Assembly: GCF_023243045.1 (NCBI RefSeq)
Contig: NZ_JALKFX010000027.1
Location: 1 to 64,000 of the forward strand
Length of the DNA stretch: 64,000 nt
DNA from: Frankia sp. AgB32
Lineage (GTDB): Bacteria > Actinomycetota > Actinomycetes > Frankiales > Frankiaceae
Direction of reading: 5' to 3'
The position numbers and the translations under genes are program-made. Below the pieces are notes generated by a model that had not been told where the DNA came from, did not search any database, and worked only from the letters and a program-made list of their open reading frames with translations. This document shows positions 19,464-28,619 of this stretch, in pieces; position 1 is the first letter of the stretch; each line of letters starts with the position of its first letter.

Positions 19464-19491
19464 CGGATGAAGATGTGTCGGGACGATACGG

Positions 19492-20190
19492 TCAGGTGCA
19501 TTTTGGACCTCCGTCGCTGGACAGGCGGACCGCCACCCGACGCAGGTCGACCGCCAGGCAGGCGTCCTGGTCCGCGGCGGAACGGGCGGCGGTGCGGACT
19601 CTGTCCGTGCCTAGCGGAACGAGGAACTCGCAGACCGTCGACGCGAGCGAGCCCTTCACGGGCGCGCAGGCGAGCGTGAGGGCCTGCGCCGCTGCGCCGT
19701 CCGTGGTTTCGAGCCCCCTGGCGATCTGTTGGGTGGCGCGGCGATCGAACCGGAAGACCAGCGAGCCGAGGAGACGATCCCGCAATGTGTCCTCCAGCGC
19801 CTGGAGGGTCTGCTTCCCGGCGACCCCGTCCACGTTCAGGCCGCTTGAGGTCTGGAAGCTGCGGACTGCGGCGGTGGTACCCGGACCGAAAGCCCCGTCG
19901 ATGGTGGGCAGGAGTCCGCGTGCGTGTAGGGCGTTCTGGACCCCCCAGACGCAGTCGTTGCGGTCTCCCAGCCGCACGGGTTCACACGACGCCAGGTCGT
20001 CCCTGCCCCGGCCCGCGCATCCTGCGGCCAGGAGAGCCATGAGCAGGAAGAGCGAACTAGCGAATCCGGCAGTCCGGGCCGCCTGCCGCGACCATGGTCG
20101 AGCACGCCGCCGCCGCCAAACACAGACCAGATCGTGATCGGGTGGGCGCCACACGTCACCAGGACCACGACGCACCGGCCAGTTCCTCAT
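19492..20190 (-). CDS. Lipoprotein with peptidoglycan-binding domain
   Basis: A 232-aa protein, first gene of the operon, 28 bp ahead of the two-TM gene. ATG 20190 is chosen; a shorter start within the basic N-region is possible. The hydrophobic segment SLFLLMALLAAGC ends in a lipobox (LAAGC, C58). Residues of about 68-118 are a PG_binding_1 domain (VWGVQNALHARGLLPTIDG, then TTAAVRSFQTSSGLNVDGVAG). The rest is helical with four conserved-looking cysteines. It would sit on the outer face of the membrane and hold the wall, consistent with a wall-spanning export machine or anchored enzyme complex formed with the downstream products. It is divergent from the AfsR-like regulator. Confidence 0.8.
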   Translation of the reverse strand: MRNWPVRRGPGDVWRPPDHDLVCVWRRRRARPWSRQAARTAGFASSLFLLMALLAAGCAGRGRDDLASCEPVRLGDRNDCVWGVQNALHARGLLPTIDGAFGPGTTAAVRSFQTSSGLNVDGVAGKQTLQALEDTLRDRLLGSLVFRFDRRATQQIARGLETTDGAAAQALTLACAPVKGSLASTVCEFLVPLGTDRVRTAARSAADQDACLAVDLRRVAVRLSSDGGPKCT

Positions 20191-20361
20191 GACACGGATT
20201 GCTACACAAGGTCGTAGGTAGTTTGTTGGACTTATGTTGCCGTCCTGGTCAGCGCCCCGCGGGGTCCTTCGATCTGTGCCTGGGCGACGGACTGCCAGAC
20301 GGATCCAGCGGAGTCGTCGCCGGCGCGCACCGCGCTGACTAGACTCCCAGCGGGGGAGGCT
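20191..20361. promoter_or_regulatory. Divergent promoter region of the HerA operon and the AfsR-like regulator
   Basis: 171 bp between divergent starts. It must hold both promoters. It is more AT-rich than the flanks around 20190-20250. SARP regulators often bind direct heptameric repeats near -35; I see no convincing pair by eye. Confidence 0.5.
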
Positions 20362-23300
20362 ATGGAAATCAAACTGCTCGGCGAGATGCGGCTGTTGCAA
20401 TCTGGGCAGATCATCGATGCAGGGCCGGCACTGCAACGCCGGGTGCTCGCAGTATTGGCCGTGGAAGCGGAAGCAGGAAAGCCCGTTCACACCAATACGT
20501 TGATCGAGCAGGTGTGGCACGACGAAGAAACGCCCAGAAAACCAAACGACAGTCTGCGTGTGTACATCAGCGAGCTACGTCGGATATTCGCCGAGCACGC
20601 CGATGGCGGACCCGCCGTTCGGATCCCCCGCGGCAGAGGGGGACAGTACCGCCTAAGTCTCGATGTTGAACAGATAGACATTTTCCACATGCGCCGGCTC
20701 CGACAACGAGCGGCAGGAGTCACCGGAAACGACGACCGCGTGCGTCTCCTTCGCGAGGCGAACAGCCTGTGGCAGGGCGATCCGCTCAAGGACTTCTCGT
20801 CCACCTGGGCCGAGACCGTTCAGGAAGAGTGGCGCCAGGAGAGGAAGGCTCTGGTCGCGGACTGGGCGACGGCAGAGCTGGCGGCCGGGAATCCACAGCC
20901 CGTGATCGAGCCTCTACGGAAGTTGGTAAACGAAGACTTTGGGAGCGAACGTCACGTCACCCTGCTGATGCGCGCGCTGGCCGCTGCCGGCAGGCGCGGC
21001 GAAGCTCTGGACGAGTTCAGGTCAGCGCACGATCAGATGAGTGAAGAGCAAGGATACCAGCCCGGCACAGAGATGAATCAGGTCTACCAAGAAATCCTTA
21101 ACGACGGTGTCGCGGACGTTGACACGTTGACGCCGAGGCAACGCCGCCACCAGGGTGCGACGTCGCGCGGCCTGGATTCGAACAGCTCAGTTCAGGTGGG
21201 CAGCATTCCGCCACGGGCGGACAATTTCCAGGATCGGCCTCAGGCGCAGAAACTGTTCGATGCCGCCTGCGCGGGGCAGACCGCGGTGCTCACCCAGGTG
21301 GTCGCTGGCCTGGGTGGAGTAGGCAAGACCCAGCTTGCCGCCGATTTCGCTCGGCGTCTCTGGCAGGACGGGCATGGTGAGCTCGATCTACTGGTGTGGG
21401 TGTCGGCACTGACCCGTGACTCCGTCGTGTCCAGTTACGTGAAGGCGGCGGGGGAACTCGGGCTCGGGCGGGACGAAGAGGACCCGGCAGTCCTCCTCGA
21501 GACCTTTCTCAACTGGTTGGAGACCACGCCGCAGCGTTGGCTGATCATCCTCGACGACCTGGCGGATCCAGTTGCCATCGAGGGTCTGTGGCCTCCCCAG
21601 CGACCCACCGGCCGCGTGGTCATCACCACTCGGCGCCGCGATGCGACTCTTCTTGACCGTGGCGGACATGTCAACATCGACGTGTTCTCGGAGGCCGAAG
21701 CGAAGGACTACATAGTCCGGAAACTGAACCGCCGGCCCCACCTGATCGACGACGTCGAGCGGATTGTGACGGTCCTGGGTGCGTTTCCTTTAGCGCTGAG
21801 CCACGCAGCCGCATATATGATCGACATGGATATATCATGCGATGCCTACGCCGACCAGTTCGTAGACCGAAAGAATCAGCTTGAGCGGCTTTTTCCCAGC
21901 AAGGAGAACCGGTTCGACGACTACGCCAACACCGTTTCTACCACCTGGGAAATATCCGTCAAGAAGGCGAACGATCAGTATCCCGCCGGCCTCGCCCGGC
22001 CGCTGATGGAGATCGTCAGCACGTTGAACCCCAACGGCATCCCGGGGCGAGTCCTGCGGGCACGCGCCGCCGGGGCTTACCTGCTCGGACGGATTCGCGA
22101 CAGTCCGGACCGGGACGATATCCACAGCCCGGGCGCGAACACCATCCGGCAGGGGCTGCGTGGCCTGCACCGTTTTCATCTCGTCACATACGAGAACGAT
22201 GTGGTCCGTGTCCACGCGCTGGTGCAACGAGCTGTGCGAGATCACCTCCGCGGAGACGGCTCGCCGGAGAAGGCGGCGGCGCCGCACCAGTTGATGGCGG
22301 TCGCCCGGGCCTCAACCGATGCCCTCCTGGAGGTGTGGCCGCCCGCCGACAGCGACAAGGACCTGAGCCAGCTGCTGCGCGTCAACGCGGTGGCGATCGA
22401 GAACAACCACCCGGACGCGATCTGGGACCCTGAACGCGGAATCCACCCAATCATGACGCGCACCGTCCAGAGTCTCGGGACTGAGGTACGCCTCGGCGAG
22501 GCGGTCGATCTGAGCGCGCGGTTGGACGCCATGTCCGGACAACGTCTGGGGCCAGATCATCCGACCACCCTGGCTCTGCGAAATCAAACCGCCGCGATAC
22601 TCGGCGACAGAGGACAGGTGCGGGAGGCTGTGGACAGCCTCGACGCACTGATCGCGGAAGTCACCGCTGCTCTGCGCAAGGCGCGCGAGGGAGCCGACGG
22701 GAAACTGGTGGAGAGACTGGAGATCGAGCTGGTCGAGGTGCGACGCAACTACGCCTACCAGTCGGGTCAGGCAGGTCGTCCGGCGACGGCGGCGCACCAG
22801 TTGAAGACGGTGCTCGCGGACCAGACGCGGCTACTGGGCGCCGAACACGAGGCGGTGATCGGCACCCGCACCCAGCTTGTGTACTGGCGGTCCAAGGCCG
22901 GGGACACCACCGGCTCGGTGGCCGAACTGGAAGATCTGGTCCGGCTCGCTACCAGAGTCCACGGTGTCGAGAGCCGGCAGACCCTCGAGCTGCGCAGTCT
23001 CCTCGGCACCCAGCGCGGGGACTCCGTCGGGCCCGCGCAGGCCGCCATCGAGATGCAGGATCTTCTCGAGGACATGCGGCGGATACTCGGCCCAGACGAC
23101 CGCGACGTGTCGGTTCTTCGTAACAACCTGGCGATGCAGCGGTGGAGGGCCGGCGACCTGATCGCGGCGGCCGCCGAACTACGGAAGCTGGCCGACGAAC
23201 GGGATCACCTCCACGGGCCGCATCACCGGGACACCATCGCCACGCGTCACGGACTCAGCAGGGTACTCGTCGACCTGAAGAGATTTTCGGAGGCTGCAGT

Positions 23301-23562
23301 ACAACTTGACAAAGTGATCGACGGAACGAGCCGAATGTACGGCGCGAAGCATCCCGACACGTTAGGCCGGCGCTACGCACTTGCCTGCGTCTACGAGCAG
23401 ATGGATCGGCCACACCAGGTGATAGCGGCCGAGATCCTCCACGCTGTCCTCGACGACCAACTGGCTATCCTGGACTCGGACAGCCACGAGGCGGTGATCG
23501 CGACGAAAGAGGCTTTGGCTCGGGTGACAGCCCTCCTTGAAACGGGTGACATGCGCGAGTGA
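20362..23562 (+). CDS. AfsR-like SARP-NB-ARC-TPR regulator (STAND ATPase)
   Basis: A 1,066-aa multidomain regulator. Residues 1-100 form an OmpR-type winged helix (MEIKLLGEMRLLQSG, then RVYISELRRIFAEH); 105-250 are a bacterial transcriptional activation domain (BTAD); 290-600 are an NB-ARC ATPase with P-loop GLGGVGKT (316-323) and Walker B RWLIILDDL; from about 690 to the end are tetratricopeptide-like repeats (LGPDHPTTLALRNQTAAIL and related units). Such proteins sense a ligand through the TPR part and activate a neighbouring operon, here most likely the divergent HerA operon. The stop codon falls directly at the junction with an antitoxin-gene relic, so the C-terminus may be cut short or newly formed there. 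Confidence 0.92.
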   Translation: MEIKLLGEMRLLQSGQIIDAGPALQRRVLAVLAVEAEAGKPVHTNTLIEQVWHDEETPRKPNDSLRVYISELRRIFAEHADGGPAVRIPRGRGGQYRLSLDVEQIDIFHMRRLRQRAAGVTGNDDRVRLLREANSLWQGDPLKDFSSTWAETVQEEWRQERKALVADWATAELAAGNPQPVIEPLRKLVNEDFGSERHVTLLMRALAAAGRRGEALDEFRSAHDQMSEEQGYQPGTEMNQVYQEILNDGVADVDTLTPRQRRHQGATSRGLDSNSSVQVGSIPPRADNFQDRPQAQKLFDAACAGQTAVLTQVVAGLGGVGKTQLAADFARRLWQDGHGELDLLVWVSALTRDSVVSSYVKAAGELGLGRDEEDPAVLLETFLNWLETTPQRWLIILDDLADPVAIEGLWPPQRPTGRVVITTRRRDATLLDRGGHVNIDVFSEAEAKDYIVRKLNRRPHLIDDVERIVTVLGAFPLALSHAAAYMIDMDISCDAYADQFVDRKNQLERLFPSKENRFDDYANTVSTTWEISVKKANDQYPAGLARPLMEIVSTLNPNGIPGRVLRARAAGAYLLGRIRDSPDRDDIHSPGANTIRQGLRGLHRFHLVTYENDVVRVHALVQRAVRDHLRGDGSPEKAAAPHQLMAVARASTDALLEVWPPADSDKDLSQLLRVNAVAIENNHPDAIWDPERGIHPIMTRTVQSLGTEVRLGEAVDLSARLDAMSGQRLGPDHPTTLALRNQTAAILGDRGQVREAVDSLDALIAEVTAALRKAREGADGKLVERLEIELVEVRRNYAYQSGQAGRPATAAHQLKTVLADQTRLLGAEHEAVIGTRTQLVYWRSKAGDTTGSVAELEDLVRLATRVHGVESRQTLELRSLLGTQRGDSVGPAQAAIEMQDLLEDMRRILGPDDRDVSVLRNNLAMQRWRAGDLIAAAAELRKLADERDHLHGPHHRDTIATRHGLSRVLVDLKRFSEAAVQLDKVIDGTSRMYGAKHPDTLGRRYALACVYEQMDRPHQVIAAEILHAVLDDQLAILDSDSHEAVIATKEALARVTALLETGDMRE

Positions 23563-23634
23563 GGTTTCGTGGCCGTCGGCGAAGCCGACAATCATGCGGG
23601 CGGCGCCGCCGATCGACCCGAACACGGACCCCAT
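23563..23634 (-). pseudogene. Relic of a HigA-type antitoxin gene (C-terminal end)
   Basis: 23563-23585 are identical to 28647-28669 inside the intact antitoxin gene, with strong similarity on to about 23625. Translated on the minus strand it gives IGGAARMIVGFADGHETSL, matching IGGTIRMTVSFADGHETTL of the antitoxin. No start, helix-turn-helix or toxin remains. It lies between the regulator stop and an IS5-family remnant. Confidence 0.7.
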
Positions 23635-23710
23635 TAGGCCGTGCGCCTGGTCATGATCTTTCGGGTGGAGTGTGTTTCGGAGTCGGTCTTGGTCCGGTAG
23701 CTGGTCGTGG

Positions 23711-24631
23711 GTGACGCATGCGCAGCTCAGTGATGCCGCCTGGGAGTTCATCGGGCCGTTCTTGCCGATCGGCTTGTTTGGTCCGTATCCGGCTCGGTTA
23801 CGGGCCCAGTTCGAGGGTGTGGTCTGGCGGTTCCGGACGGGTTCGCCATGGCGGGAGTTGCCGGCGGAGTTCGGGCGTGGTCGACGGTGCACAACCGGTT
23901 TCGGCAGTGGCGGGACGACGGGGTGTTCGACGCGCTGCTCGAGGGCTTGCTGGCGGAGGCCGCCCGTCGCGGGGAGATCGACTTGTCGCTGGTCGGTGTG
24001 GATTCCACGACCGTGCGGGCGCATCACGACGCGGCGGGGATGCGCCTGAGTCGGGAGACGATCGAGGCGATGGAGAAAGCGGCTGAGCCTGCTGACGCGG
24101 GCCGGGAAAAGGGGGCGTCGAGAAGGGACAAGACGGGCAGCGGGGCGGCGGGCGATGATGATGATGCCGGCACGCAGTGCCGGCGGCGTCGGCGTCGCCG
24201 ATGGGGACTCCGGCTGAGCGTGGCGCTGCTGGGCCGGTCACGGGGCGGCCTGACCAGCAAGATTCACCTGGCCGCCGATCGGCGGTGTCGGCCGCTGGGG
24301 TTCGTGCTCGCCGCGGGGCAGGCCGCGGACAGCCCTCAGTTCGTCGCGGTCCTGAGCACGGCGCGAGCACGGGTACCGGTCGGCCGTCCCCAGACCCGGC
24401 CGGGCGCGGCCTACTCGTCGCGCGCCAACCGCGGCTACCTGCGCCGACGCGGTACCAGGGCGGTCACCCCAGAAAAGATCGACCAGGCCGCGAACCGGAA
24501 ACGCAAGGGCCGTCGTGGCGGCCGGCCCTTGCGCCGCGACACCGGTCTCTACCAGGAACGGAACACTGTCGCGCGGGGCGATCAACAAGCTGAAAGCCTG
24601 GCGAGGCATCGCCACCCGCTACCCGGATGAT
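23711..24631 (+). pseudogene. IS5-family transposase, frameshifted (remnant A)
   Basis: The reading begins at GTG 23711 (THAQLSDAAWEFIGPFLP), changes frame near 23875 to continue as WSTVHNRFRQWRDDGVFDAL and GVDSTTVRAHHDAAG (first catalytic Asp), passes SKIHLAADRRCRPLGFVL and SSRANRGYLRRRG, and changes frame again near 24570 to give INKLKAWRGIATRYPDD. The middle catalytic position, normally in an ADKAYSS context, reads GAAYSS, so the DDE triad is also lost. Two frameshifts and a missing acidic residue mark a dead element. It is joined directly to a second transposase piece. Confidence 0.8.
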
Positions 24632-24800
24632 CTGTGGGCACCGGTGGAACCGTTGCCGCAGAGTTCGGGGTGCCGGCGCCCACCGCGCACCGGCGGTTCC
24701 AATTGTGGACGCGGGCGGGTGTCTGGCCCCGGCAGCACCGGGCGATCCTGGACGCCCATGGTGGTGCCGGGCGGGTCGACTGCTCGTCGGTCTCCGAAAC
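24632..24800 (+). pseudogene. IS5-family transposase fragment of a second element (remnant B)
   Basis: LWAPVEPLPQSS resembles the start of another IS5 subgroup, and in a second frame AHRRFQLWTRAGVWPRQHRAIL plus VDCSSVS matches the region just before the first catalytic Asp of that subgroup. Everything after is missing. The fragment is fused to remnant A without spacer, which suggests one insertion into another followed by deletion. Confidence 0.65.
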
Positions 24801-24820
24801 GAGGTCACCACCACGTCGGA
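24801..24820. repeat. Dispersed repeat, copy 2
   Basis: Identical to 12881-12900. It lies immediately right of IS remnant B and may be part of that element's end or a separate short repeat. Confidence 0.6.
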
Positions 24821-24970
24821 ACCGCGCCCGCCGCCATCCCACCCTGAAAGTGGGGTATCTCCACGAGCAAGGCCTGAAAGGGGGTGCGGGGCTAGGATGA
24901 CGCATCGTGGCGAGAGAGCAATGGATGGATTTGTGACGGCCACTGACACCTGTCACGCAGCCGCCTTGTC

Positions 24971-27157
24971 ATGATTGTCAACGAGGGGCGGGTGGCTGCG
25001 GCGCTGCCCGGCTACGAGCTGGGCGGCGAACTCGGTTCGGGGACGTTCGGGCTGGTACTCGCCGGCCGGCACCGCGGGCTTGACCGCCCAGTAGCGATCA
25101 AGGTTCTGGCCGCCAGCCACGACGGGGCGGCGGCCGAGTTCGCCGTCGAGGCGCGGCTCCTGGCCACCCTGGACCATCCGCACGTGGTTCGCGTCTATGA
25201 CCTCGTCGAGACCGGCGACCTGCATCTGATCGTCATGGAGCTCCTGGACGGCGGAACGCTGACAGCCCGACACAAGATGGGGACGTTGTCGCCGCAGGGG
25301 GCATGCGCGGTGGGTCTGGCGGTGAGCGCGGCGTTGTCCTGCGCGCACGCTCGCGGGGTGCTGCACCGCGACATCAAACCCGACAACATCCTGTTCAACG
25401 CCGCGGGCCTGTTGAAGGTCAATGACTTCGGGATCGCGAAAATCGTGGACGGGTCCGGTGCCACCGCCAGCCAGGTCGCCGGCACCGCGGCCTACATGGC
25501 CCCCGAACAGATCCTCGCGGGCCGGCTGGGCCCGGCCGCCGACGTGTACGCCCTCGGGTGCGTCCTCTACCAGTTGCTGACCGGCAGGCCACCGTTCGAC
25601 CCGGCCCCGTCGATACACGCGCTGTGGGAGCACCACCTCAACACGCTGCCCGCCCCGCCCACCGGCGTACCCGCCCCCCTCGCAGCAGTGGTGTTGCGGG
25701 CGCTCGCCAAGGATCCGGCCGACCGGCCGCCGTCCGCCCACGCTTTCGCCCTCGACCTGGCCAGCGCCGCCGCCACCGTCTACGGCCCGGGTTGGACCGC
25801 CCAGGCCGGGATCGGGCTGCGGCTCGACGACGACATCCGCGCCGCCGCCGCTGACCCTCCATCCCTCCCGATCTCACCGGCGCCCGCGGCCGCCACGGCC
25901 GCCCCCGAGCTCGCCGCGATCGGTACCGGGTACGGGATCGGTGACCCGTCCCTCCGCCCCCGACGAGCCCCGTCCGCCGGTCCGGGTGAGCAGGCAACCA
26001 TGATGGCCGGTGCCGACCAGGCCGTCGGGGCGCCGACGGCCCACGCTCGGCCATGGCGCCGCCTGTTTCGCCGCCGCCGGATCATCGCCCCGTTCGTTCT
26101 TGCGGCCGTCGCCGCCATCGCGGCGGCCACGCTGACCAGCGTGCCTGGTCTTCAGTCGGGATCAGCCACTGCCGTCAGCCCCGACATCCATCCCGTCCCG
26201 CTCGGCCAGCCCCTGACCGGCTCCACCAACTGGGTGACCCAGGTGGCGTTCTCGCGGGATGGGCGCACCCTCATCGACGCCGACGCCAACAACATGGTGC
26301 GACGGTGGGATGTGACCGACCGCGCCTATCCCACCTCGATCGGTCAGCCGCGCACCAGTTCCACCGCGTTGGTCCTGTCGGCGGCGTTCTCCCCCGACGG
26401 GCGGATGGTTGCCTCCGGTGGCGCCGATCACATGGTGCGGTTGTGGGATGTGCCCGACCGCGCCGACCCCACCCGTCTGGGCCAGCTCGGCGAGCCCCTC
26501 GTCGGCCACACCAACTGGGTGTTCTCGGTGGCGTTCTCCCCCGACGGGCGGACGCTGGCCTCCGGCGGTGCCGACAACACGGTGCGGCTGTGGAACGTGG
26601 CCGACCGCCTTCATCCCACTCCCCTCGGCCAGCCCCTCACCGGTCACACCGACGTGGTCCTGTCGTTGGCGTTCTCCCCGGACGGACGAACGCTGGCCTC
26701 CGCCAGCAAGGACCACACGGTGCGGCTGTGGAACGTCGCCGGCCCCACCCGTCCCACCCCCCTCGGCCAGCCCCTCACCGGCCACACCAACCGGGTGCTG
26801 TCGGTGGCGTTCTCCCCCGACGGGCGGACGCTGGCATCCAGCGGTGCCGATGACACGGTGCGGCTGTGGAACGTGGCCGACCGACTTCATCCCACTCCCC
26901 TCGGCCGCCCCCTCACCGGTCACACCAACATCGTCCTGTCGGTGGCGTTCTCCCCCGATGGACGCCTGCTGGCGTCCGGCAGCCAGGACCACACGGTGCG
27001 GCTGTGGAACGTCGCCGACCGCACCCGTCCCAACCCCCTCGACCAGCCCCTCAAAGGCCATACCGCCCCGGTGACGTCGGTGGCGTTCTCCCCCGACGGG
27101 CGCACGCTGGCCTCCGGCAGCCAGGACCACACCCTGCGGCTGTGGCAGATCCGCTGA
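24971..27157 (+). CDS. Membrane Ser/Thr protein kinase fused to a seven-blade WD40 propeller
   Basis: A 728-aa protein. Residues 15-265 are a Hanks-type kinase with G-loop GSGTFG, catalytic Lys44 (VAIKVLA), HRDIKPDN (Asp134), DFG (152-154) and APEQ, so it looks active. A Pro/Ala linker and one TM helix (about 370-392, IIAPFVLAAVAAIAAATL) follow. The outer part has seven WD repeats of about 46 residues (GHTNWVFSVAFSPDGRTLASGG type), enough for one closed propeller. The repeats are very similar at DNA level (period about 138 bp), pointing to recent expansion or homogenisation. It is flanked by IS remnants on both sides; substrate unknown. The start at ATG 24971 has no strong ribosome-binding site, and a GTG 21 bp later is an alternative. 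Confidence 0.92.
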   Translation: MIVNEGRVAAALPGYELGGELGSGTFGLVLAGRHRGLDRPVAIKVLAASHDGAAAEFAVEARLLATLDHPHVVRVYDLVETGDLHLIVMELLDGGTLTARHKMGTLSPQGACAVGLAVSAALSCAHARGVLHRDIKPDNILFNAAGLLKVNDFGIAKIVDGSGATASQVAGTAAYMAPEQILAGRLGPAADVYALGCVLYQLLTGRPPFDPAPSIHALWEHHLNTLPAPPTGVPAPLAAVVLRALAKDPADRPPSAHAFALDLASAAATVYGPGWTAQAGIGLRLDDDIRAAAADPPSLPISPAPAAATAAPELAAIGTGYGIGDPSLRPRRAPSAGPGEQATMMAGADQAVGAPTAHARPWRRLFRRRRIIAPFVLAAVAAIAAATLTSVPGLQSGSATAVSPDIHPVPLGQPLTGSTNWVTQVAFSRDGRTLIDADANNMVRRWDVTDRAYPTSIGQPRTSSTALVLSAAFSPDGRMVASGGADHMVRLWDVPDRADPTRLGQLGEPLVGHTNWVFSVAFSPDGRTLASGGADNTVRLWNVADRLHPTPLGQPLTGHTDVVLSLAFSPDGRTLASASKDHTVRLWNVAGPTRPTPLGQPLTGHTNRVLSVAFSPDGRTLASSGADDTVRLWNVADRLHPTPLGRPLTGHTNIVLSVAFSPDGRLLASGSQDHTVRLWNVADRTRPNPLDQPLKGHTAPVTSVAFSPDGRTLASGSQDHTLRLWQIR

Positions 27158-27319
27158 GCGGGACGGCCCAGGACGCCGAACCTGATCGACGATCAGCAAC
27201 TCCCTCAGCCCGCGATGACGCGCGCGGCGATCAGACGGTTCGACGGTCGTGGTCGGCGACGAACCCGTGGCGGCACAAGCCTCATATAACGGGACGATAT
27301 GGGTATCGGCGAGTTAACC

Positions 27320-28300
27320 AAGAAGGTGTTTGAGATCGTTGGTTAGATGATTCTCTGTAGCGGTCGGGGACCGGGTCGTCGGGCAGGTGCGTGCCGGTCG
27401 ATGCGGCGGACCATGGCGCCGATCATCACCCAGCAGATCAGGGATTCGGCGTGGTCGGGACGACGTTCGTAGTCCGGGGCGTGACGACGATGCCCGGTGA
27501 TCCACGACAGGGTTTGTTCCACGAGCGGCGAGGCTGCACCGCGAAGCCCTTCTGCCCGGCGGGTCGGCGCACGACCTGCACCGTCACGCCGAGCAGGCGG
27601 GCGGCCGTCCACGAACGACCCGGTGAACATCCCGCCTCCGAAGACCAGGTGTAACCGCCGGCCGGCGAAGTAGCTGTCGAGGAGGGCGTGGCGTCCGCCG
27701 ACGGTGTCATGCGTACTCGCGGGAACGACCAGCACAGCCAGCAGCAGACCCACCGTGTCCACGACGACGAAACGCCTACGGCCATTGACTTTCTTACCCG
27801 CGTCACAGCCGCGGCTGGCCACCGGAACAGTGTCGGCGCCCTTCACGGACTGCGCATCGATGATCCCCACGGTCGGTTCGGTGGCACGTCCTTCTTGGAC
27901 GCGGAGCTGGTCGCGGTAGCGCGTCGTGGACACGTTCGGTCACACCCAGGTCGTGCCAGCGGGCGAAGTAGTAGCACACCGTCTGCCACAGCGGATAGTC
28001 CGACGGCAACGCCCGCCACGCACAACCGTTACGCACCACGTAGAGGAGCGCGTCGACGAGATCCCGACGGTCATGCTTCTCGCGGCGGCCGATCGACGCC
28101 GCCGGCGGCAACAGCGGCTCGATCAACCCCCACTGGGCGTCGCTCAGAGCAGAGGGATAGCGGTGACGGTGACGTCGCGGCATCACCTGACCGTCACTCG
28201 CCGACCCACCCGATCAAGCCCCTTCACGGCGAGTGCACACCCATTGCACACCCCCGCAGATCACAATCAGTAACTACCCAGAGATCTCAAACACGTTCTG
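27320..28300 (-). mobile_element. IS5-family insertion sequence with terminal inverted repeats
   Basis: AGAAGGTGTTTGAGATCGTTGG at the left end (27321-27342) matches the reverse complement of 28278-28299 in 18 of 22 positions. If the ends are 27320 and 28300, the flanks carry a 3-bp direct repeat ACC. The element is about 980 bp and contains one degenerate minus-strand transposase. Confidence 0.75.
27343..28186 (-). pseudogene. IS5-family (DDE) transposase, frameshifted
   Basis: The first frame (28186 downward) reads YPSALSDAQWGLIEPLLPPA and GCAWRALPSDYPLWQTVCYYF; after about 27930 a second frame gives EPTVGIIDAQSVKGADTV (first catalytic Asp) and KKVNGRRRFVVVDTVGLLL; near 27600 a third frame holds VRRPAGQKGFAVQPRRS before the second frame resumes with SWITGHRRHAPDYERRPDHAE. 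At least two frameshifts are needed to restore a protein. Programmed -1 frameshifting is known in some IS5 elements, but the second break is not explained by it. Confidence 0.8.
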
Positions 28301-28619
28301 ACCAGATGTGCAGTCAGATGACAGGCGAGAGGCACCGACAGCCGCCGAGGCTGCGGATCCCGCGAGAGGTCAAGATGCCGCACCGAGATTCAGCAGACGG
28401 TCGCGACGCGCCTTGGTGGATCCGCAGGAGGTAGCTGCGCCTGGGCGACGGTGGAGTGGTGGGCGTCCTGGAGGCGCGTCGCCTCGCTGTCCGGCCTTGG
28501 TGGAGGTCCTGTGCCGATGGTTCCTGCGAAGGTCGACTGGCGTCGGACGAGGGCCAGAACCGTTGCTGGCGACGACGTGGCCGGCCGCTGGGCGGACCCC
28601 CTTGCTGCGGCTGGTCGGT
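28301..28619. other. Intergenic region, nothing recognised
   Basis: About 320 bp between the IS right end and the antitoxin stop. No supported open frame, RNA gene or repeat is seen. It may be remnant DNA of the sequence the IS entered. Confidence 0.4.

Noticed and set aside
26200-27150. Regular DNA repeats suspected as a CRISPR array
   Set aside because: The 138-bp period encodes WD40 blades in frame; no spacers or cas genes exist in the window.
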